Of a DNA stretch of 5,501 nucleotides, positions 1 to 5,273 are shown piece after piece (position 1 is the stretch's first letter; the number at the start of each line of letters is the position of its first letter). Origin of the DNA: an uncultured Cellvibrio sp. Its GTDB lineage: Bacteria; Pseudomonadota; Gammaproteobacteria; Pseudomonadales; Cellvibrionaceae. The notes below the pieces were generated by a model, which saw only the letters and a program-made list of their open reading frames with translations, was not told the origin of the DNA and ran no database searches. The translations under genes were made by a program, and so were the position numbers. The stretch covers positions 1 to 5,501 of the forward strand of contig CAMPIG010000332.1 in the NCBI GenBank assembly GCA_946886255.1, read 5' to 3'.

Positions 1-743
1 AAGATTTGTCTCTGCGCGGCGCGCTGATTGCGCTCGGTCACGCCTTCTTTACCTTGAGCCTGGGGATGGCAGCCATCATGGCTTACGGCGCTTACATGCC
101 AAGCACATCGGCCATCGGTAAGACCGCCGTTATGGTGGCTTTGCTGGATACCACGGTCGCCCTGGTGGCCGGGTTGGCCATCTTCCCGCTGGTCTTTGCT
201 ACGCCGGATATAACGCCCGGCGAAGGGCCGGGTCTGATGTTTGTGACCTTGCCCATTGCCTTTGGGGCTATGCCCTGGGGAAGTGCATTTGGCAGTGCCT
301 TTTTCGCTCTGGTGATTCTCGCCGCCTGGAGTTCTACGATTTCCCTGTTGGAACCTTCTGTTGCCTATTTAACCGAACGTTTCCGTTTTCATCGCATCAG
401 TGCGAGTTTATTGATCGCGCTTGCCGCCTGGTTGCTGGGCTTGGGCACGGTGTTTTCATTCAATATCTGGGTGGATAAAAAGATCCTCTGGGACCTTAAC
501 TTTTTTGGTTTGATTGATTTTATTACCACCAATATCATGCTGCCCCTCGGTGGTTTACTTACCGCCATATACGTAGGTTGGCGTGTGAACCGCGAATTAA
601 TTGTGCATGAACTGAAACTGGACTCCGACCGCTTTGTGCGTGTCTGGCATTGGTTATTGCGTTACGTTTCGCCGCTGGCGGTAATGGCTGTTTTACTCGG
701 CGGTTTATATCCGGTAGTAAAAAATTTCTTTGGGGAGTTGTGA
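1..743 (+). CDS. Sodium-dependent transporter, NSS/SNF family (C-terminal half, 5' end outside window)
   Basis: The frame is open from the left edge, so only the C-terminal half is present. Residues here are numbered from the codon at base 6. Known for the family: these inner-membrane symporters use the Na+ gradient to import amino acids or related solutes with the LeuT fold. Seen: the helix-6 signature AFFTLSLG (13-20) matches the unwound part of LeuT TM6 that lines the substrate and Na1 sites. The helix-8 stretch LAAWSSTIS (105-113) matches the Na2-site region of LeuT, with Ser in place of Thr354. Asp48 sits where LeuT has Asn286. About six hydrophobic segments follow one another (about 8-30, 42-65, 92-122, 132-152, 164-192, 212-236). 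The protein ends soon after the helix equivalent to TM11, as in the 11-helix bacterial members such as Tyt1 and MhsT. Only 3 bp separate its TGA from ratA, so the two are probably co-transcribed. The substrate cannot be inferred. Confidence 0.93.
   Translation, partial: DLSLRGALIALGHAFFTLSLGMAAIMAYGAYMPSTSAIGKTAVMVALLDTTVALVAGLAIFPLVFATPDITPGEGPGLMFVTLPIAFGAMPWGSAFGSAFFALVILAAWSSTISLLEPSVAYLTERFRFHRISASLLIALAAWLLGLGTVFSFNIWVDKKILWDLNFFGLIDFITTNIMLPLGGLLTAIYVGWRVNRELIVHELKLDSDRFVRVWHWLLRYVSPLAVMAVLLGGLYPVVKNFFGEL
732..737 (+). promoter_or_regulatory. Ribosome binding site of ratA
   Basis: GGGGAG lies 9 bases before the TTG at 747. It sits inside the last codons of the transporter gene. It supports the unusual TTG start, because no ATG or GTG is available near this position. 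Confidence 0.7.
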
Positions 744-746
744 TTT

Positions 747-1190
747 TTGGCTCATTCGGTACAACGTTCTGCATTAGTACATTATTCGGCACAACAGATG
801 TTTGATCTGGTGAATGATATTGAAGCCTATCCACATTATATGGATGGCTGTGTCGGTGCAAAAATTTTGCGGCGCGAAGCGGATTGGCTGGAAGCGCGGC
901 TCGATTTGCAAAAGGCCGGCGTAACCCAAAGTTTTATTACGCGCAATCACTTGCAACCGCCTACTACCATGACCATGACATTGGTGGATGGCCCTTTCTC
1001 CAAACTGCACGGTTGCTGGCGGTTTGCGCCGCTCAGTGACACGGCATGCAAAGTCAGTTTTGAACTTGAATTTGAAATGAAAAATCGCCTGCTGGGTATG
1101 GCTGTGGGTAAATTATTTGAAGCGGTTGCCAACCGTCAGGTAGATGCCCTGTGTACCCGCGCGCAAACAGTTTATGGTCGTATTGAGTAG
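747..1190 (+). CDS. ratA: RatA / Coq10-like START-domain protein (SRPBCC superfamily)
   Basis: The product is 147 residues, the usual length for the family. Seen: the N-terminal block SAQQMFDLVNDIEAYPHY (14-31), a central LVDGPFSKLHGCWRF (79-93), and the C-terminal helix with NRLLGMAVGKLFEAVANRQ (113-131), all typical of RatA. Known: E. coli RatA was described as a toxin that binds 50S subunits and blocks 70S formation, while the mitochondrial relative Coq10 is a ubiquinone-binding START protein needed for respiration. Which role applies here cannot be decided from sequence. The start is TTG, chosen because of the GGGGAG site upstream and because the family N-terminus (MAH.-QRSALV) begins exactly there. 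It lies 3 bp after the transporter and 15 bp before rnfH, so it is the middle gene of an operon. Despite the historical toxin name, there is no good reason to call ratA-rnfH a toxin-antitoxin pair. Confidence 0.93.
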   Translation: MAHSVQRSALVHYSAQQMFDLVNDIEAYPHYMDGCVGAKILRREADWLEARLDLQKAGVTQSFITRNHLQPPTTMTMTLVDGPFSKLHGCWRFAPLSDTACKVSFELEFEMKNRLLGMAVGKLFEAVANRQVDALCTRAQTVYGRIE

Positions 1191-1205
1191 AGTAAGAGAA
1201 AACCT

Positions 1206-1535
1206 ATGGCAGATTTTGATTTAATCACGGTGGAAGTGGCATATGCATTGCCTCACCAACAAAAAATTATCGAGCTATTAGTTGAGCCGGGCACGACGGC
1301 GTTGCAAGCCGTCGAGCGTTCCGGCATTGCTAAAATATTTCCGGAGATTGAGATTACCAGTGCCAGGATGGGGATCTTCGGGCAAGCGCTCGGTACCAAA
1401 GGTTTAAACCCGCCGGACACTTACGAACTGCACCCCGGTGATCGCGTGGAAATTTATCGTCCGCTGACATCTGATCCAAAAGAAGCGCGGCGTAAGCGGG
1501 CAGAGAAAAGTAAAGATGAGGAAAGTGGGAGTTAA
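1206..1535 (+). CDS. rnfH: RnfH family protein (ubiquitin-like beta-grasp fold)
   Basis: The product is 109 residues. Seen: ITVEVAYALPHQQ (7-19), the SGI...FPEIEI block (39-50), MGIFGQ (55-60), and the C-terminal hallmark GDRVEIYRPLTSDPKEARRKRA (78-99), which is strongly conserved in RnfH, followed by a short charged tail. Known: the family has a beta-grasp fold like ThiS/MoaD but lacks their C-terminal Gly-Gly, and no biochemical function is firmly established; the name comes from linkage to rnf genes in some bacteria. In E. coli the same gene is called ratB and lies next to ratA, the order found here. The ATG at 1206 follows AAGAG (1194-1198) at a usable distance. The gene ends shortly before a strong terminator hairpin, so it is the last gene of the operon. 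bamE, the neighbour in many gammaproteobacteria, is not next to it. Confidence 0.93.
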   Translation: MADFDLITVEVAYALPHQQKIIELLVEPGTTALQAVERSGIAKIFPEIEITSARMGIFGQALGTKGLNPPDTYELHPGDRVEIYRPLTSDPKEARRKRAEKSKDEESGS

Positions 1536-1553
1536 CTTTAATTGTCAGAAAGA

Positions 1554-1586
1554 GCAGTCTTCTGTTTGGGGAAGACTGCGCCTTTT
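1554..1586 (+). terminator. Rho-independent terminator of the transporter-ratA-rnfH operon
   Basis: A perfect 9-bp stem (GCAGTCTTC at 1554-1562 with GAAGACTGC at 1571-1579) has an 8-base loop and is followed by GCC and four T residues. It begins 18 bases after the rnfH stop. The T tract is short, but position and stem make it the natural end of the operon. Confidence 0.75.
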
Positions 1587-1763
1587 GATGGCAACGAGAT
1601 TAATGTGTATGACGACGGCGAATCAATCTCAGAATATTTGTCCGCCGCAAAAGAAAGCGTCAGCGTGCCGCTGATATAGTCGTCAAAATTATAATCCGGG
1701 GTATAACGGTCTGTTAGTTGATTGGCGACGCATTGTTGATGTTGGTCACGCTTTCTGTGTGAG

Positions 1764-1792
1764 TTACCACGCTTTCGAAAAATAAATATACG
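1764..1792 (+). promoter_or_regulatory. Weak sigma-70-like promoter candidate for the glycine-zipper gene
   Basis: TTACCA (1764-1769), a 17-base spacer and TATACG (1787-1792) fit the sigma-70 pattern at four of six positions in each box. It would give a 5' untranslated leader of about 125 bases. The second copy of the CACGCTTTC repeat overlaps the -35 box. A competing -10-like TATAAA at 1866-1871 lies closer to the gene but lacks a -35 box. Neither is certain. Confidence 0.22.
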
Positions 1793-1907
1793 TTAGCGCA
1801 TTATTGATCTGGTACCTGCTCTCACAAGCGTTGTGCATGTTCAGCTTTCGTTAAGAAAAAAGATGTATAAACTGCACCTACCCGAAGTTACCGGGGCTGT
1901 TAAGTCG

Positions 1908-1913
1908 AAGGAG
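1908..1913 (+). promoter_or_regulatory. Ribosome binding site that fixes the glycine-zipper start at 1923
   Basis: AAGGAG, a near-perfect Shine-Dalgarno sequence, sits 9 bases before ATG 1923. The in-frame ATG at 1833 has no such site, so the longer reading is unlikely. Confidence 0.8.
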
Positions 1914-1922
1914 TACATCACT

Positions 1923-2471
1923 ATGAATAAATCCATGATTGTAGGTACCGTGTTAGGTATTGGCATTGCAACTGCCGGTGGCGCTATTGCCAGTTATCAA
2001 TTGTTGAAAGAGCCAACACATGCCGATGTAGTAAAAACGGAGCCGCTGACCAAACAAATTCAGGTTCCCCACCAAGAATGTCGCGATGAAACAGTTGTGC
2101 GTCAACAGCCGGTGAAAGATGAACATCGTATTGCCGGTAAAGCGATTGGTGCGGTGGTGGGGGGCGTGCTGGGTCATCAAGTCGGTGGTGGTAGCGGGAA
2201 AAAAGTGGCCACGGTGGCGGGTGCTGTTGCGGGTGGTTATGCTGGCGATCGCGTGCAGGACAATATGCAAAAAAATAATACCTACACCACCACCGAGCAA
2301 GTCTGTAACACCGTGTACGAAACCCGCGAAGAAATCACCGGTTATAACGTGACCTATCGCCTGAAGGACGAAGAAGCTACCGTCAAGATGACTTACGATC
2401 CAGGTCAACGTATTCCGGTTAAAGATGGCCAGCTGGTATTGGCGCCTGCGGCAGATGATACTACCCAGTAA
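1923..2471 (+). CDS. Glycine zipper 2TM domain protein (17 kDa surface antigen/SlyB-like), envelope
   Basis: The product is 182 residues from ATG 1923. Seen: one hydrophobic N-terminal segment (about 5-25, MIVGTVLGIGIATAGGAIAS), which is a membrane anchor or uncleaved signal because no lipobox Cys follows. A polar linker contains Cys53. The glycine zipper lies at about 70-107, where AGKAIGAVVGGVLGHQVGGG and VATVAGAVAGGYAGDR form two small-residue helices. Cys128 and a C-terminal beta-rich part (YNVTYRLKDEEATVKMTYDPG, about 141-161) follow. Known: this domain (Pfam Rick_17kDa_Anti type) occurs in many outer-membrane or periplasmic proteins of proteobacteria and may promote helix packing in membranes; precise functions are mostly unknown. 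Cys53 and Cys128 flank the zipper and could form a disulfide in the periplasm (inference). The gene stands alone, with its own ribosome site and terminator. Confidence 0.88.
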   Translation: MNKSMIVGTVLGIGIATAGGAIASYQLLKEPTHADVVKTEPLTKQIQVPHQECRDETVVRQQPVKDEHRIAGKAIGAVVGGVLGHQVGGGSGKKVATVAGAVAGGYAGDRVQDNMQKNNTYTTTEQVCNTVYETREEITGYNVTYRLKDEEATVKMTYDPGQRIPVKDGQLVLAPAADDTTQ

Positions 2472-2486
2472 TAAATCCTTCATATA

Positions 2487-2523
2487 TGGCAGGGCGGTTT
2501 CGCCCACGCCCTGCCACATTTTT
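2487..2523 (+). terminator. Rho-independent terminator after the glycine-zipper gene
   Basis: A perfect 10-bp GC-rich stem (TGGCAGGGCG at 2487-2496 with CGCCCTGCCA at 2507-2516) has a 10-base loop and is followed by CA and five T residues (2519-2523). It starts 15 bases after the stop codon. An alternative inner pairing GGGCG/CGCCC within the loop is also possible. Confidence 0.9.
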
Positions 2524-2588
2524 CTTGCATTTTTATCACACATTTACCGGATGTTCGACTGCGTACAATGTTGATTCCGTTGGCTCGC

Positions 2589-2594
2589 TATACT
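2589..2594 (+). promoter_or_regulatory. Candidate -10 box for the peptidase-hydrolase operon
   Basis: TATACT matches the sigma-70 -10 consensus at five of six positions. A start near base 2601 would leave about 28 bases before the leader ORF at 2629. No good -35 box lies at the normal distance; TTGATT (2571-2576) is only 12 bases away. It may need an activator or another sigma factor, or the true promoter may be elsewhere in 2524-2620. Confidence 0.28.
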
Positions 2595-2628
2595 GTGGGT
2601 ATCGCAGAATAGTGGGGTAGCTTTCAAC

Positions 2629-2697
2629 ATGATGAATGAGCAGGAAAGTACATCCAATGCAAATAAAAGATTAAATCTGGCTGCGACGATTTCATGA
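2629..2697 (+). CDS. Possible 22-codon leader ORF coupled to the M14 peptidase gene
   Basis: The frame from ATG 2629 (a second ATG follows at 2632) encodes MMNEQESTSNANKRLNLAAT plus Ile-Ser and stops at TGA 2695-2697. That stop overlaps the ATG of the peptidase gene at 2694 as ATGA, the usual layout for translational coupling. A G-rich stretch (GTGGGG, 2612-2617) lies 11 bases before ATG 2629, weak and slightly far as a ribosome site. The peptidase start itself has no recognisable Shine-Dalgarno sequence, which makes coupling attractive. The peptide is polar, without any signal or membrane segment, and lacks the runs of one amino acid seen in attenuation leaders. It could be a chance ORF. Confidence 0.3.
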   Translation: MMNEQESTSNANKRLNLAATIS

Positions 2698-3770
2698 ACA
2701 GCGCAGATAACAGTCTTCCCGTCGTGCGTGATTCGGCACAACAACAAATGATTGCCCAACAGCTTCCCGAACTACTTGAGTTGGAACGGCTCATAGCGCA
2801 ACACCCGCAGACGCTGACAGCGCGTGTAGAACACACCTTGGCTTGGCGGGACTGGCAGTTGCCGCTGTATTCCGTGACCATCGGTTCCCGGGAGCCGCAG
2901 GCACCCACGGTTTTGATGGCCGCCGGCATGCATGGTGTTGAGCGCATCGGTTCGCAGGTGTTGATTGCGTGGATGCAAACCTTACTCGAACGCATGAATT
3001 GGGATGCGCATTTATGCCAGCTCACCAGTCAGATCCAACTGGTGTTTATGCCGATTCTGAATCCGGTCGGGATGTGGCTCAATCGACGCTGCAATGGCAA
3101 CGGCATTGATCTGAATCGCAATGCGCCGATAGATGCAGAAGATGACGTAAAGCTTTTAGGCGGCGGTCATCGACTTGGGAGTTTTTTACCCTGGTATCGC
3201 GGTAAGAAGGATGCGCCGATGGAACCGGAAAATCTCGCCCTGGAGCGTGTCATCAAACGGCAGGTGTTTGGTCGTTCCATGGCGCTTGCGCTTGATCTGC
3301 ATTCGGGTTTTGGGGTACAGGACCGGCTCTGGTTTCCCCATGCCTATCGACGCAAACCAATTGAAAATATTGCAGATTATGTTGCGTTAAAGATGTTGTG
3401 GGAACGAACCTATCCCAATCATATTTATATCTTTGAGCCACAATCGATTCATTATTTGTCGCACGGTGATGTGTGGGATTATTTTCACGATGTGTTTAAC
3501 AACCGGCAAACACAACAACCACAGCATTTTTTATCGCTGACGCTGGAGATGGGGTCCTGGGCCTGGGTAAAAAAGCGTCCGCGGCAGTTATTGAATTTTG
3601 CCGGTTTGTTCAACCCGCAAATGAAACACCGTCACGCACGCGTATTGCGGCGGCATATCCTGCTATTGGATTTTATGCTGGCAGCAATACTAAACAGTAA
3701 ACACTGGCTGCCGGACGATAAACAAGCCGGACTACTCACCCAAGCCGCCAACAGCCTGTGGTTTTCATGA
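2694..3770 (+). CDS. M14-family zinc carboxypeptidase-like protein (succinylglutamate desuccinylase/aspartoacylase type)
   Basis: The product is 358 residues. Seen: the zinc motif H-x-x-E at His80/Glu83 in AAGMHGVER (76-84); DLNRN (139-143), where Arg142 would bind the substrate carboxylate; the third zinc ligand His203 in LDLHSGFG (200-207); and the likely catalytic Glu285 in LTLEMGS (282-288). These four elements in this order and spacing are those of the M14 metallopeptidase superfamily. Known: members cleave C-terminal amino acids, gamma-D-glutamyl bonds in peptidoglycan peptides, or N-acyl amino acids; the substrate of this subgroup cannot be read from sequence. No signal peptide is visible, so it is probably cytoplasmic. 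The N-terminal 40 residues are rich in Gln and Leu and precede the catalytic domain. ATG 2694 is the first ATG after an in-frame TAA (2664-2666); it has no clear ribosome site and overlaps a possible leader ORF. The 3' end overlaps the alpha/beta hydrolase gene. Confidence 0.87.
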   Translation: MNSADNSLPVVRDSAQQQMIAQQLPELLELERLIAQHPQTLTARVEHTLAWRDWQLPLYSVTIGSREPQAPTVLMAAGMHGVERIGSQVLIAWMQTLLERMNWDAHLCQLTSQIQLVFMPILNPVGMWLNRRCNGNGIDLNRNAPIDAEDDVKLLGGGHRLGSFLPWYRGKKDAPMEPENLALERVIKRQVFGRSMALALDLHSGFGVQDRLWFPHAYRRKPIENIADYVALKMLWERTYPNHIYIFEPQSIHYLSHGDVWDYFHDVFNNRQTQQPQHFLSLTLEMGSWAWVKKRPRQLLNFAGLFNPQMKHRHARVLRRHILLLDFMLAAILNSKHWLPDDKQAGLLTQAANSLWFS

Positions 3771-4561
3771 TGCACATTATTTTATTGCGTGGTCTCGCGC
3801 GGGAAGCGGCGCACTGGCACAGCTTTCCTGAACAACTGAAAGCAGCGCTCGGTGCGCAGTGTCAACTGCATCTGATCGACTTTCCCGGCTGCGGACAGTA
3901 TCACCAACGACCGGCATTGCATTCCATTGACGCCATGACCAATCATGCGCGCAACGAAGACAATATTCCCGCTGCACTGGCCTCGGGTGAGCCGGTATTT
4001 ATTATCGGCATTTCCATGGGCGGTATGGTTGCGCTGGATTGGGCTCAGCGTTTTCCTCAGGAGATCAACGGTATTGTGTTGATCAACTCCAGCTCTGGTG
4101 ACCAACCGCTTTTCTGGCGCTTGCAACCGGCTGCCTGGCCAAATGTATTACTGGCGTTGCTGTTGCCGGTTCGGCAGCGGGAAGCGCGGGTTTTACGCAT
4201 GGTGACTAACGACTATGCAGCGTATTCGAAAAATCTGCAGCATTGGTTGGACATTCAGCAACGGCGCCCGATAACGCGATTAACAATCCTGAAGATGCTG
4301 CGTGCCGCCGCAAATTTTCGGCCGTGTAAGGAATGCTCGGTGAAAGGATTGGTGTTAACCAGTTGTGGTGACCGTATGGTCTTACCTCGCGCAAGCGAAG
4401 CGATCGCAGAAAAATTTCAGTGGCCGTTGGTAGCTCATCCGCAAGCGGGACATGACTTGCCGATGGACGATACGCGTTGGGTAGTACAGGAAATTCAGCA
4501 ATGGATCACATCTTGGCAGGATGGCGATAACTGCCCCGTAAGCTTTATTTATAAAGTTTAA
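3767..4561 (+). CDS. Alpha/beta fold hydrolase
   Basis: The product is 264 residues from ATG 3767. Seen: a beta strand followed by LLRGLAREAAHW (6-17) in the place of the usual HG oxyanion loop; LIDFPGCGQY (36-45); the nucleophile elbow GISMGG (81-86) with Ser83; the likely acid Asp202 in TSCGDRMVLP (198-207); and His229 in PQAGHDLP (225-232). A full Ser-Asp-His triad is therefore present, typical of carboxylesterases, lipases and related hydrolases. Between about 110 and 195 lies a mostly helical cap region. No signal peptide is seen, so a cytoplasmic location is likely. The start overlaps the peptidase stop as ATGA (3767-3770); ATG 3770 and GTG 3758 are alternatives in the same frame, and no strong ribosome site separates them. 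The overlap suggests translational coupling and a shared pathway with the peptidase, but the substrate is unknown. Confidence 0.88.
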   Translation: MMHIILLRGLAREAAHWHSFPEQLKAALGAQCQLHLIDFPGCGQYHQRPALHSIDAMTNHARNEDNIPAALASGEPVFIIGISMGGMVALDWAQRFPQEINGIVLINSSSGDQPLFWRLQPAAWPNVLLALLLPVRQREARVLRMVTNDYAAYSKNLQHWLDIQQRRPITRLTILKMLRAAANFRPCKECSVKGLVLTSCGDRMVLPRASEAIAEKFQWPLVAHPQAGHDLPMDDTRWVVQEIQQWITSWQDGDNCPVSFIYKV

Positions 4562-4576
4562 AAGCGCTGGGGTTAA

Positions 4577-4593
4577 GAGCAAAAAAATTGCTC
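4577..4593. terminator. Small hairpin between convergent genes, weak terminator candidate
   Basis: GAGCAA (4577-4582) and TTGCTC (4588-4593) form a 6-bp stem around a loop of five A residues, inside the 42-base gap between the hydrolase stop and the end of the leftward gene. No T tract follows on either strand, so it is a poor intrinsic terminator. It may instead protect 3' ends or be chance. Confidence 0.25.
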
Positions 4594-4603
4594 CGCAAAT
4601 TCA

Positions 4604-4936
4604 CTACAACAAAAACGACAAACTCCGCTTGCAGTGTGGATCGCGAAGTACCGCTTTGTAATAGGCGCGAATTTGGGAGCAATAAAGGCACCAGTAACAG
4701 TGAAGAAGATGCAGGCGCAGCTGGGACGAATTCTTGTTGACGCAATTACGCAACATCACTTCGTCTGCATCCAGATCTGTTTGAATGGCATCCAACAAAT
4801 CCATTAATAATAGGGGGTCGAGGCATTGTGTCTCTGCCCAGTCGACGAAGCTACCCAAGGGGTAATTGGGGGTCATCCTGATGATGCAAATCTTGCTTCT
4901 TACTACTGATTTTATTTCCGGGCAATGTTCCTGCAT
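4604..4936 (-). CDS. Small Cys/His-rich protein with anti-sigma-like zinc motif, paralogue of the upstream gene
   Basis: The product is 110 residues and I do not recognise a named gene. Seen: RSKIC (13-17), SFVDWA (29-34), a predicted helical middle (about 38-65), then LRLHLLHCYWCLYC (73-86) and SQIRAYY (87-93). The last part contains two overlapping H-x3-C-x2-C motifs (His76-Cys80-Cys83 and His79-Cys83-Cys86), the pattern of zinc-binding anti-sigma factors (zf-HC2). The LRLHLL.C..C run resembles small zf-HC2 proteins encoded beside ECF sigma factors. No membrane segment is present. It is clearly paralogous to the protein encoded at 4953-5252, which supports it as a real gene. The long start at 4936 (weak AGAG 7 bases before it) is preferred because similarity to the paralogue begins at RSKIC, before the internal Met21 at 4876. 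It follows the paralogue by 16 bp, so the two are probably one operon. Confidence 0.62.
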   Translation of the reverse strand: MQEHCPEIKSVVRSKICIIRMTPNYPLGSFVDWAETQCLDPLLLMDLLDAIQTDLDADEVMLRNCVNKNSSQLRLHLLHCYWCLYCSQIRAYYKAVLRDPHCKRSLSFLL

Positions 4937-4952
4937 AACAACACTCTGAACG

Positions 4953-5252
4953 TCAATGTAATTTCGCCACGCTATATTGTTGGTTTAGAGGGCAGTAATA
5001 GGCTTGCAGCTGGACACAAAAGTGACACCACTGTAACCGCAATTGATGATGCAATAAGGGTTTTCCAATTAACTGACTTATCGCGTGAAAGTGCTCCACC
5101 TCCTCTTGCAGCTCTTCATGGATTTCGCGTAATACATCATATACGGCAACCTCATTCATCATTCTCGCCCAGTGGATAAACGAGGTAAGTGCAACGGTCT
5201 TATGCCTGTGTGATGTGCAGATCCGGGCGCGGATACTCTCTTTTAACTGCAT
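4953..5252 (-). CDS. Small Cys/His-rich protein, first gene of the leftward paralogous pair
   Basis: The product is 99 residues from ATG 5252 and has no recognised function. Seen: RARIC (8-12), SFIHWA (24-29), an acidic helical stretch with likely coiled-coil character (about 38-58, VLREIHEELQEEVEHF), then WCHFCVQLQAYY (75-86). It aligns with the downstream protein through R-x-[RK]-I-C, SF[IV]-x-WA and WC-x2-C-x-Q-[IL]-x-AYY, with only a two-residue length change between the blocks. His69, Cys76 and Cys79 fall in columns shared with His76, Cys83 and Cys86 of the neighbour, giving a common H-x6-C-x2-C set. The strict anti-sigma H-x3-C-x2-C is lost here because Arg72 takes the His place. The start at 5252 has an excellent ribosome site; a longer frame from 5336 does not. 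No signal or membrane segment is visible. Its partner or regulator, if any, lies outside the window. Confidence 0.62.
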   Translation of the reverse strand: MQLKESIRARICTSHRHKTVALTSFIHWARMMNEVAVYDVLREIHEELQEEVEHFHAISQLIGKPLLHHQLRLQWCHFCVQLQAYYCPLNQQYSVAKLH

Positions 5253-5256
5253 TGCA

Positions 5257-5264
5257 TTTCCTTT
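5257..5264 (-). promoter_or_regulatory. Ribosome binding site that fixes the start at 5252
   Basis: On the minus strand AAAGGAAA lies a few bases before ATG 5252 (AAAGGAAATGCA then ATG). This favours the 99-residue reading over the 127-residue reading from 5336 and supports the gene being real. Confidence 0.7.
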
Positions 5265-5273
5265 GTAACTTCT

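Larger units (their letters stand above)
1538..1792 (-). pseudogene. Leftward open frame without a start codon, possible gene relic
   Basis: On the minus strand a frame stays open for about 83 codons from 1792 and stops with TAA at 1538-1540. It contains no ATG, GTG or TTG that would make a normal gene and has no ribosome binding site. The part read from about 1711 to 1590 looks protein-like (DRYTPDYNFDDYISG, then TLTLSFAADKYSEIDS), with many purine-initial codons. The part upstream of it is rich in Arg, Lys and Gln and looks non-coding. The frame runs through the rnfH terminator, which argues against an intact gene. It could be the C-terminal remnant of a decayed leftward gene or simple chance. 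I do not recognise a family. Confidence 0.18.
1536..1922. other. Intergenic region between rnfH and the glycine-zipper gene
   Basis: These 387 bases hold the rnfH terminator (1554-1586), the doubtful leftward open frame (1538-1792), two direct repeats of CACGCTTTC (1747-1755 and 1768-1776), a small inverted repeat CACAA-GCG-TTGTG (1823-1835), weak promoter candidates, and a good ribosome binding site at 1908-1913. No intact gene of normal appearance was found on either strand. Confidence 0.6.

Noticed and set aside
747..1535. ratA-rnfH as a toxin-antitoxin system
   Set aside because: The name RatA/RatB is historical. RnfH is not an established antitoxin, and both are conserved housekeeping-type genes.
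1542..1679. Plus-strand 45-codon frame from TTG 1542
   Set aside because: It begins just before the terminator hairpin and runs through it, has no ribosome site, and shows no family resemblance.
1823..1835. Inverted repeat CACAA-GCG-TTGTG as an operator
   Set aside because: Five-base arms are short enough to occur by chance, and no promoter is clearly associated with it.
1833..1922. N-terminal extension of the glycine-zipper protein from ATG 1833
   Set aside because: No ribosome site precedes 1833, the added residues are not family-like, and ATG 1923 has AAGGAG at ideal spacing directly before a normal hydrophobic N-terminus.
1953..2543. Minus-strand 196-codon ORF opposite the glycine-zipper gene
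   Set aside because: It is the antisense shadow of a clearly recognisable gene and runs through its terminator.
4545..4745. Minus-strand 66-codon ORF in another frame
   Set aside because: It overlaps both the hydrolase end and the better supported Cys/His gene, and its product looks like random translation.
4925..5179. Plus-strand 84-codon ORF opposite the Cys/His pair
   Set aside because: It is antisense to the frame supported by paralogy and a ribosome site, and its product shows no recognisable motif.
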